The notes under the pieces are model-generated. The model did not search any database and was not told the origin of the DNA. It saw nothing but the letters and a program-made list of their open reading frames with translations. A stretch of DNA of 64,000 bases from Pseudoips prasinana (Eukaryota; Arthropoda; Insecta; Lepidoptera; Nolidae), in NCBI GenBank assembly GCA_951640165.1, contig OX621238.1, forward strand, positions 24,576,001 through 24,640,000, given 5' to 3'. Shown piece after piece: positions 56,476 through 64,000 of this stretch (within the stretch, counting starts at the first letter, position 1; every line of letters begins with the position of its first letter). The translations under genes were made by a program, and so were the position numbers.

Positions 56476-56706
56476 TTACTTATCGTATGGGCAGTGGTTA
56501 CCCTAGTGTAAGAGTTATTGAAGCCGCCCAGTAGGTCTCGGACATGGCTTAACGACTGTTGTCTAACGACTACAACCAGGACCGACAGCTTAACGTGCCC
56601 TCCGAAGCAGGGAGACGCTCAGAAATTAAACCACATTGGCGGTCACCCATCCATGAACTGACCGCGAGCCTAGTCGCTTAACCTCACCGATCACTAGTGG
56701 ACCGAT
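56476..56706 (-). repeat. 5S-rRNA-headed SINE, best copy
   Basis: On the minus strand: GTGATCGGTGAGGTTAAGCG, ACTAGGCTCGCGGTCAGTTC and ATGGATGGGTGACCGCC. This follows 5S rRNA from its A box (GATCACCGAAGTTAAGC) to its C box (GCGGTCAGTACTTGGATGGG, GTGACC). The body then reads CTTCGGAGGGCACGTTAAGC, TGTTAGACAACAGTCGTTAA and GGCGGCTTCAATAACTC. Only the internal-promoter half of 5S is present, so it is not a 5S gene. Confidence 0.78.
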
Positions 56707-57087
56707 AATAGCATCTATATTTTAAAAAGATGTCTGTATTATTAAGATCTTCAATGACGGCGAAGTTTTCCCAATCCCACATGGCTTCACGTTTCATACC
56801 GTAATTGATTTACAGCATTAACAGAGATATAGAATGATAAACGGATAGTTTATCGCGGGTGTAATTGATATGGTTATGTTACGATATTACTCAAGCACTT
56901 ATCTATCAGACTGGCTATCATCGATAACGGAGCAAACTGGCCTGAAAACTACCTTATGATACTGCCTCGAAATTGAACCAAATTATCACTTATCTCGATA
57001 AGATAGCAGTCTACATATATAATCGTGGTTGTTTACGTAATTTATGCACCATATACATACAGTATGTATATTTCATACACATTTGAA
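56707..57087. other. No gene seen
   Basis: AT-rich spacer. Confidence 0.45.
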
Positions 57088-57570
57088 GGACCGGTTCACG
57101 TGGGTAGTAGATACGTGCCTTTTACGCCGCAGTTCATAGGTTCGATTGCCACCCAGGGGCTCTACCGGCTAAGTCGCCGAACATCGATTTCTTAAATGGG
57201 GTTCAAATAAATAAAGGTTGATAATGACTTAATTAATCGTTAAATCGGTTTCCATAACCACATGTGACGTCATAAATGGTCCAGAATCGATTGTCAACGT
57301 TGAAGCCGATTTAACGATTGATCAATTCATTTTTAACATTTATTTATTTAAACGCCGTTTAAGAAATCGATGTTCGGCGACTTAGCCGGTAGAGGCCCAG
57401 GACAGATGTTTGTGTGCATGAACATGTCTGTTTGTCCTGTGTCTGGGTGAGATTGTCTATATAAGTATGTATTTACAAAAAAAAAGTATTATATCGGCTA
57501 TCTGATTTCCATAGTACATACAAGCTCTGCTTAATTTGGGATCAGATGACCATGTGTGAATAATGTCGAC
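57088..57570 (+). repeat. SINE-B split by MITE L
   Basis: Head and B box (GTTCATAGGTTCGATTGCCA) at 57088-57156, then the MITE, then the hairpin and body CCAGGACAGATGTTTGTGTG, TGTTTGTCCTGTGTCTGGGT, and CAAGCTCTGCTTAATTTGGG with the GTGTGAATAATGTC tail. Confidence 0.85.
57160..57394. mobile_element. MITE family L, copy 2, complete
   Basis: A 235-bp unit with perfect termini of about 37 bp: left CTCTACCGGCTAAGTCGCCG and AACATCGATTTCTTAAA; right is the exact complement ending CCGGTAGAG. CCAGG-containing flanks occur on both sides and suggest a duplication of about 6 bp (CCCAGG). No ORF; superfamily unassigned. Confidence 0.88.
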
Positions 57571-57794
57571 TTAGTGTCCTTTCCTGTGTAACTACTTTTG
57601 GTAGGTATCCATTACCAACCAAAACTAATATTAGCCATCTGAGGAAAAAAAAATCTAGCAAAACTTGATGTTAATTCAGGAGTAGCTCTGAAGTTGAATT
57701 TAGCTGTAAAGTATGTTAGTCGTGTATTCAGAGATGAAATTCAATTCACGAACTACATACCCAAGCGTTTCAATTCAAGCATGACCCGAGTTTC

Positions 57795-57895
57795 ATACAC
57801 AGGCTGGCCGAGGAGTTGACGTTCAATCGCAAAATTTAGATAGTTTATGATGAGGAGTATCCGAATCACCCCCATGTATGTGCTACGATTTTGCG
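57795..57895 (+). mobile_element. One-ended fragment of the 39635 MITE family
   Basis: ACAGGCTGGCCGAGGAGTTG, ACGTTCAATCGCAAAATTTA, ATGAGGAGTATCCGAATCAC and CCCCATGTATGTGCTACGAT match the right terminus of the element at 39635, in inverted orientation. It stops where a SINE-H copy begins. Confidence 0.7.
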
Positions 57896-58030
57896 ATACT
57901 GAGAAATTTATTTTTACGGAAAAATCCCAAAAACACTTTTTGGCCCGACCCAGGATTTGAACCCGTCCTGGGTTCAAATACCTAGGACGTCTGCGGATGA
58001 ACACGCTACCGCTAGACCAACGAGGCAGTC
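57896..58030 (-). repeat. SINE-H with an internal B-box fold-back
   Basis: Complement of the head: GACCAACGAGGCAG and CACGCTACCGCTA, then B box. Between the B box complement GGATTTGAACCC and the rest of the head there is an extra stretch (about 20 bp) that reads GGGTTCAAATACC, i.e. the same box inverted. Confidence 0.6.
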
Positions 58031-58056
58031 AAGAACAAAAAGTCAGCACTAAATAG

Positions 58057-58155
58057 TCATCATCATCATCATATCAGCCGAAGGACGTCCACTGCTGGAC
58101 AAAGGCCTCCACAATTGCCGGTCTTGCGCTATTCGCATCCAGCAGTTTCCAGGAA
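58057..58155 (-). mobile_element. RTE-type LINE tail
   Basis: TCATCATCATCATCATATCA, GACGTCCACTGCTGGACAAA, CCGGTCTTGCGCTATTCGC and TCCAGCAGTTTCCAGG match the insert at 11204; a segment with WRSLGE is deleted. Confidence 0.75.
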
Positions 58156-60070
58156 CAATAAAGAGTATTCTATCTAATTATTTTGGCATTACACTTAGAT
58201 AAATAACAACTGACATTGCGACACAATCAATTTCAACCTTTCTACCTTAACCGCGCTATACCAAATCACACACAAAGGTTTCTTTATATCTGTACACACT
58301 TTCTGGCTTGTCGATGTACTTCTTAGTCCAAAAAATTCTGAATGCGTAAGGCCGGCTTGAAGTTAAAATATTATTTACCTATTTATAGGACACAAGGTTT
58401 GCCATTTATTTTGTGTGACATAATTTGACTTGGTACTCTATTGGCATAGATTGATGGTTCTTTGAGTACAGTTAGAGACAGAAGTATTTACATTTATTTT
58501 ATTATATTTGATAAGCTTACAGCTACATACAAACGGTTACAAATTATGATAAATCAATGCCAATAACATGCTTCCACAACTAGTTTACAAAATGGTGGCA
58601 TTTCCGGTCTGCATAAATGATAACCACAATGATTACCTTACAACTGGTTGTAAACGGGAATTAAACTATTTTCGCTTCATATTAATTTAAAACTTAGTGT
58701 AAACAATAAGCACAAACCAAATAGCTAGATCGGAATTATTATTTTGAATTGTTATCTTATATATTGAATAATGGGATAATAGTTTATTCACTGTGATCTG
58801 TTGTTATTTCTGGATGAGCAATAATAACATTAAGGTAGTTACTAGATATCTAGATTAGATAGATACCTAGTTATTATTTTTCATCATCATTTGTATTCTG
58901 TATTTATAAAACAACAAAAGTTACTTCAAGTTGTATTATCATTAGAATTCTATAAATAATATGTAATTCGTCGTATAATCTACTTGTACAGTCGTAACCT
59001 TCGTGCTTTATCAGAAAGCAATCATATAAACACATTAGGTCAAGGACAATAACCTGGGCCTTAAGTAATAGAAGTTCAACTGTATACCCTATGATTAGGT
59101 AGGAATTAGAAACTATAGCTTATTAGTTATTATAATAAAATCCAACACGACTTACTGAAATAATAAATATTACAATCAAATGGAAACCCTCGTATAATTT
59201 TGATAATACAATTATTATTCTTATATCTTATATATTAGGTATAGATGGGCTTTTAGCGCACTGAAAATAATGACTTTCGGTTACAGCTATGTGAAAAACA
59301 ATAGAATATAAAATATTTTATATACGTTTATAGACTAAGTATAATTAGCGAAAGAAATTTTTATCCATAAAACTGAACACATTAAAGAAAATCTGTTTAT
59401 GAACTACGAAAATTTTTTTATGGATCGTTATACAAAATGCATTTCCAAACCTAAAACTGAAACATAGACAATAGGAATCCAGAAAAGTATGGAATAAACG
59501 TATACTGTTTATTTCATAATTATTCTTCTTCTATTTCAGCAGACCGACGAGAGACCTTGTATATATTAACTTGATATTCACCAAGTACCGACTTAAAAAT
59601 AATCCTAGCATTCATAATTGAATCGCCCACTCCAACTAAATTCTGTGTCATCAAAGTTTAATCAGATTAGATTAGACGCATTATGCAATACGATAGTATA
59701 TTTATTCGCGAAATACTATATAGGTAATGGCAATAAAGTGACTGTTTCGAGTGTCTAGAGAAACTAAGCCAAGATATCTAAAGATATGTGTCGGAGTGGT
59801 TGGAGCTGGCGCCATTACATCTCACATGACTAATAACATTAATAATGTCCCCCTATCTGAATTTCGACAGTCTCAATAGAGACTAGACATCTGCGCGGGA
59901 CATATTCTAGTGCACAAACCCAGGAGCACTTTCTATGCCATCACTCTCATGATAGGACGACTAGCGACACGACCGGAAAGAGGTCAGGTACAGGGCCGAC
60001 GGCTTTACGTGCTCTACAAGGCAAGAGGGTTTAATACCGCCTACTCACAGATTTGAAGATAGTAAGAAAT
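58156..60070. other. No gene seen
   Basis: 1.9 kb of AT-rich DNA. A CpG-containing patch at about 59960-60050 (GACCGGAAAGAGGTCAGG; GGCCGACGGCTTTACGTGC) may be a 5S-headed SINE remnant. Confidence 0.4.
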
Positions 60071-60180
60071 TTTCTTTTTACAGTGAAATTTCAAAATCTA
60101 TTTTGGGCCGACCCGGGATTTGAACCCAGGACCTCGTTATCTGCAGTTGAATAAGCTACCGCTAGACCAACACGTCACGT
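60071..60180 (-). repeat. SINE-H
   Basis: Complement of the A/T-rich middle, GGGCCGACCCGGGATTTG with AACCCAGGACC (B box), and head AAGCTACCGCTAGACCAACA. Matches copies at 15164 and 57896. Confidence 0.65.
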
Positions 60181-60593
60181 GACTAACAGTCTGTAAGTTC
60201 TTTATGTTCAATTATTATCATTCTATTCGTATACAATGGACAAATATTGCTAACGATTCTTTCTTTCACATGACTAAACTACAACTACATCGGTAGACAG
60301 GTTCTAATGTGTCATTTGGTTTTTCTCGGATATTCCGACGAAATCACAATAATAGTTGTGCTTTACTTTTCGAAAGGACGATGTTGAATACCACATTAGT
60401 CACCAAGCTTATAGTTAACCGCATCATACTCTTTAATAAAGATAGTTTAGTCGCGGACATTATAATATTTAGGATTTAGTAATTATGTTGAAATCTGTAT
60501 AATTCTTCAAGCTAATACACGTCATTATAAGGCGCTTAATTTAAAAATGACTGGCATGTTAGACTGCTAGAGGAGAACTCGTCCCATCCGTAG

Positions 60594-60838
60594 CGTACCG
60601 TAGCCTAGTTGGTAGTGCTCCTGCCTACGAAGCTGGTAGTCCTGGGTTTGAATCCCGGTAAGTGCAAATATTAGTGTGATGAGCACGAATATTTGTTTCT
60701 GAGTCATGGATGTTTTCTATGTATATAAGTATTTCTCTATCTATATAAGTATGTATATCGTCGCCTGGTACCCAAAGCTTTGCTTAGTTTGGGGCTAGGT
60801 TGATCTGTGTGACATTGTTCCTAGATATTATTATTATT
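60594..60838 (+). repeat. SINE-A, near full length
   Basis: Head TACCGTAGCCTAGTTGGTAG, B box GGGTTTGAATCCCGG, hairpin, body TTTCTGAGTCATGGATG, AGCTTTGCTTAGTTTGGGGC and tail GTGACATTGTTCCTAGATAT with ATTATTATT. Confidence 0.88.
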
Positions 60839-61335
60839 TTCTCAACAAAATTGAGTTTCATGTGATAATACGACTTTCACTTTAAACTCTAAGTAACTCT
60901 CATGTTCATAGAGTACTTTATAAAGGACAGCATACACGCTGGAACGAGCTCGTCGCGACCGCAATATTGAGGTTTTGAAACGTAAATGAGCTCAATATGA
61001 GGAATAATGGCGAAAGGATGTACTTCACTATAGACAGTTAGATTCACCTGCAGGTTTCAGATTCACCATAAAGGACAGCAGCTAGGTTCAACAACACAGA
61101 AATAAATTCATTGGTTAGGTAGGTAGGCTATATTTCCATATTTAAGTACTGAACATCAAAGATCACATACACGCGAGTCGGTTGTCCAATTCACGTAACA
61201 AATCCCCCATTATTTTTGTCCCAGTTATCAGTCGCCAGTTGACCCGGGCTTAATGCCTCTCAAAATGTGGAAAGGGTTTAAATACGTGATCCGTTTCGAC
61301 TATACCCTTGGTTTGCATCCATTATAGCATGTTTT

Positions 61336-61338
<3 letters not shown>
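60839..61338. other. No gene seen
   Basis: Spacer without a supported exon. Confidence 0.45.

Positions 61339-61402
<64 letters not shown>
61339..61402. repeat. (TA)n microsatellite, about 64 bp
   Basis: Uninterrupted TA dinucleotides. A minus-strand ORF made of alternating Ile-Tyr is its translation and is not a gene. Confidence 0.95.
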
Positions 61403-61403
<1 letters not shown>

Positions 61404-61593
61404 AAAGCAATAATTAAAAAATACCGCTTTTTTGCGTCAGTGAAGTTGTAAAAAGAATATTTTACAAACATATATACACATAGAAAAATATTTATAATAA
61501 TGTTCACCATGATTTAAAAAATTCAATTTACAGAGTTTAGAGGGAGAGGAAGACGCCGATTACCGATTTATTTACTTCTGAAGGCGGTAGTAA

Positions 61594-61722
61594 CTCTAGT
61601 GTCAGAGTTATTCAAGCTGTATATAGGCCTCTGATTGGCCTGATCAACAGCTTTAAGAGCACGGAGACACAAATTATCTACAGAGAGACACTATGGGCCT
61701 CGGTGATCACCGTGAGATATCG
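61594..61722 (-). repeat. 5S-headed SINE, decayed copy
   Basis: AACTCTAGTGTCAGAGTTAT, TCAAGCTGTATATAGGCCTC and CTCGGTGATCACCG keep the ends of the family found at 56476; the C-box region is deleted. Confidence 0.45.
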
Positions 61723-62023
61723 CTATGAGCGCCAAAATAGAAAGTGTATTATTTCATTAAATAAGTTATTGTTCTATTCGCAAATTACCAGTTATACTAA
61801 CTACTCCGTAAGTGATCGGCAAGGTAAAGGCAAGGCGGAAAGGCAAAAGGCAGGCAAGCGGTCAGTTTATACACAACAATGCGAACAAATTGTTACAGAA
61901 TAATAACTGTATAGAGATGAATAAAAGTACGGAACGGGTACTAGTTCTAAAAATCAACAAATCTCATTCCATTTAATAGGTGGTACTACCAAAACGCAAA
62001 AAGCAATTGCTACAGTACAAGTG

Positions 62024-62125
62024 GTTGCGGACCCTCTGGTGTTGTGAGTGTCCATGGGCATGATGATCACTTATCATCAGGTAACCCGCTTGCTTATTTG
62101 TATGCTAGTCTATCAATAAATATGG
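62024..62125 (+). repeat. Dispersed repeat, partial (as at 39000)
   Basis: GTTGCGGACCCTCTGGTGTT, GTGAGTGTCCATGGGCATG and CACTTATCATCAGGTAACCC match the right half of the repeat at 39000-39345. Confidence 0.55.
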
Positions 62126-62790
62126 TTGCGTTACTTATCCCAACAAACCACAATCTGACAAAATCAACTAAGTATTTCGTTTCGTCTTTTCTCATACATG
62201 AAGCAATGAAAGCTACTTCCTTCTAGAATAGGCTTAGAGTGGCATAGGCCTAGAGTTGATTTACACTTTCTATCATATGAGACCAAGCGGAAACCTACCG
62301 CATATAAAAATAAAATTTAATATTCAACAGACTTGAAGATATTCTCTCACAAATTATTTTTGGAAAGCTATGGTCTTGTTTGTTCGAAAGTAAATTGAGA
62401 TTTGAATAACAAAGATTTCCCTGGCTGATTCGTATTTACAAATACTGGCGTTAGCATTAGGCCGAACAATGACAAGCGTTTCTCAAGTTTTCAAACATTA
62501 TTCTACCAACCCATCCTGACTATTATAATATCAAAAATCCTCCAGTTTATTTGTTAGTTTACCTGATTTCTTCACGGGTTTAACCCTTTACAAGGCAGTA
62601 GGTATATTTCTAATTTATTGGTTTTGGATCTTATTATAAGGTAATAGAGTTAAAAATGTGGTGGTAACTATATCCCCACTGCCCGGGAAAGAGTTAACTA
62701 CTATTAAGTAACAGAGCTAGATCTGAATAAGGGGTGATATACGTACATAAGTTATGTTCAATACGTTGAAAATCGTTAATATATAAAGAA
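62126..62790. other. No gene seen
   Basis: AT-rich spacer. Confidence 0.45.
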
Positions 62791-62979
62791 CTAGCTGTGC
62801 CCTGCGGTTTTACCTGCGTTAAACTTTATACATTATAGCCCCTGTGTTATGCGGATATATAAGCTATATTACTACAAAGTTTCATCAAAATCCGTTCGGT
62901 AGTTTTTGCGTAAAGAAGTAACAAACATACCTACACACTCACACACTCACAAACTTTCGCCTTTATAATATTAATGTGA
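62791..62979 (-). mobile_element. Helitron-like element, complete ends
   Basis: Minus-strand start TCACATTAATATTATAAAGG and end GCAGGTAAAACCGCAGGGC, ACAG and CTAG; flanked by A at 62790 and T at 62980 on the plus strand, as expected for A^T insertion. Body blocks AAACTACCGAACGGATTTTG and GAAACTTTGTAGTAATATAG. No ORF. Confidence 0.85.
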
Positions 62980-63090
62980 TAATTCAGCACATCGCAAAGA
63001 ATAAAATTCGTGTTATTTAAGGTGAGATTATGGATTTAAGAAACTAACGTAAGCTTTTGTAATCTTATAACGATTCTGAACAATTTGCAG

Positions 63091-63129
63091 GATTGAAAGT
63101 AATTACTTATAGAGTAATTACTTTCAATC
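63091..63129. repeat. Perfect 17-bp hairpin
   Basis: GATTGAAAGTAATTACT at 63091-63107 and AGTAATTACTTTCAATC at 63113-63129, loop 5 bp. Confidence 0.75.
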
Positions 63130-63489
63130 AATAACTAAATAAGAATATGAATAGTTTTCTAACGAGTAATGTCCCTGGAGGCAGCTAGTACTCGATGAAT
63201 AAGAAAACCACTGCTTTATATGGATTCCATTCTATTCGAAACATGATTGGGGAAATACGAACGATACACTTCCTCTATTCTTATTGTATGACAACATAAT
63301 ATATCAACGCCGCGTTGGATGTAGATAGAACATGACAAATAGCCTGTGAATACCACATTCTGTTTACTTATTTATAAAAGCTCTAATGATGCGCAGATTT
63401 TCATATGAATAATATATATATTTTTTGTAAAAGACCCTTACCGCGTATTGGAAGGATTTTAAGATCTGATATTAGAGAAATATACAAAA

Positions 63490-63648
63490 CTAGCTGTGCC
63501 CCGCGATTATACCCGCGTTAAATAAATACAATCCAGGGTGTCAGCTAACTCCATACCAAATTTTATTAAAATCTTTCCAGCCCTTTAGACGTGAAGAAGT
63601 AACAAACATACACACTAACAAACTTTCGCCTTTATAATATTAGTGTGA
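63490..63648 (-). mobile_element. Helitron-like element, complete ends
   Basis: Minus-strand start TCACACTAATATTATAAAGG and end GCGGGTATAATCGCGGGGC, ACAG and CTAG; A at 63489 and T at 63649 on the plus strand. The interior has the other of the two common body types (CCAGGGTGTCAGCTAACTCC on the plus strand), as at 1486 and 25579. Confidence 0.85.
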
Positions 63649-63818
63649 TAACATGATAGTTTTCAAGAAGGTATTACTATCTGACAGAGGTAGTGCGTAG
63701 CGTGCATTACAAGTGATTAAATCTAGAAATTATATCTAGTACTTAACAAAGTTTAAACAATTGGTTTGAGTTTTTATTATATTATATAATATAGAAAAAT
63801 ATAGGCGTATTTTCTTAC

Positions 63819-63892
63819 CGGCATTTTGAGGCTACAGCGGCGGCGCCCATCACAACCATGATTAGCCAACTTAGTAGTCCAAATTTGCTCAT
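63819..63892 (-). CDS. First coding exon of a secreted or membrane protein (partial)
   Basis: On the minus strand an ATG at 63892 opens 24 codons, MSKFGLLSWLIMVVMGAAAV followed by ASKC, and the exon ends CCG at 63819 before a consensus donor GTAAGA. The peptide has a basic start, a hydrophobic core and a small-residue AAAVAS end, so it is a strong signal peptide with cleavage near Ser22. Two bases of a split codon remain at the donor. The rest of the gene would lie further left on the minus strand, but I recognised no later exon in the window. Short upstream ATGs end in stops quickly. The family cannot be named from a signal peptide. Confidence 0.6.
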
Positions 63893-64000
63893 GCAAATCT
63901 TTTAAATCATATGGAAATGTTTTGCATGAATACGGACTCAGTATCTATTCAATAATTTTAATTATATGAGACGGTAATCTGATGGATCTAAGGAGAGCAT

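Noticed and set aside
56476..56706. A 5S rRNA gene
   Set aside because: Only the internal promoter half resembles 5S; the remainder is an unrelated body repeated in other copies, and there is no tandem array.
61322..61510. 62-codon minus-strand ORF
   Set aside because: Most of it is translated (TA)n microsatellite.

Overview
The window is AT-rich, gene-poor DNA from an insect, almost certainly a moth or butterfly (Lepidoptera). The basis is the repeat content: Helitron-like elements of the Lep1 type, tRNA-headed SINEs, RTE-type LINE tails ending in ATGATG repeats, a cecropia-type mariner, arthropod initiator motifs and GT-AG splice signals. No bacterial operons, CRISPR arrays or complete tRNA/rRNA genes are visible. 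No assembly or database was consulted, so the species is unassigned.

Host genes are few. The clearest locus is at about 44.1-46.7 kb on the plus strand: an untranslated first exon with a TCAGTT initiator, a 1.7-kb intron carrying a SINE, and a second exon encoding a 116-residue acidic protein I do not recognise, followed by polyadenylation signals. About 460 bp further on is a long serine-rich ORF (46785-about 47503) that looks like the first coding exon of a larger gene. At the right edge, on the minus strand, a 74-nt exon encodes a signal peptide and ends in a GTAAGA donor. A possible short secreted peptide lies at 16749-16910; it is only a candidate.

The rest is mobile DNA and its debris. 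A two-ORF LINE with both frames open occupies about 4.1-8.2 kb (minus). A 5'-truncated LINE reverse transcriptase lies at 20.8-22.7 kb (minus). A mariner with an open transposase frame, perfect 25-bp inverted repeats and TA flanks occupies 40340-41586 (plus). Around these are at least five families of tRNA-headed SINEs (called A, B, C, D and H here), a 5S-rRNA-headed SINE family, about a dozen Helitron-like copies including a tandem pair, several LINE tails, and many fold-back (MITE-like) elements. Several insertions are nested and show the order of events: RTE in SINE-D with a 15-bp target duplication, SINE-C in SINE-B, a MITE in SINE-B, and SINE-A in a Helitron.

The most interesting patterns concern the SINEs. 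Families with different tRNA heads share one body and seem to keep a hairpin at the same place with compensating changes. Several perfect palindromes contain a tRNA B-box-like motif, as if SINE heads had been copied back on themselves. I found no new defence, immune or metabolic system.
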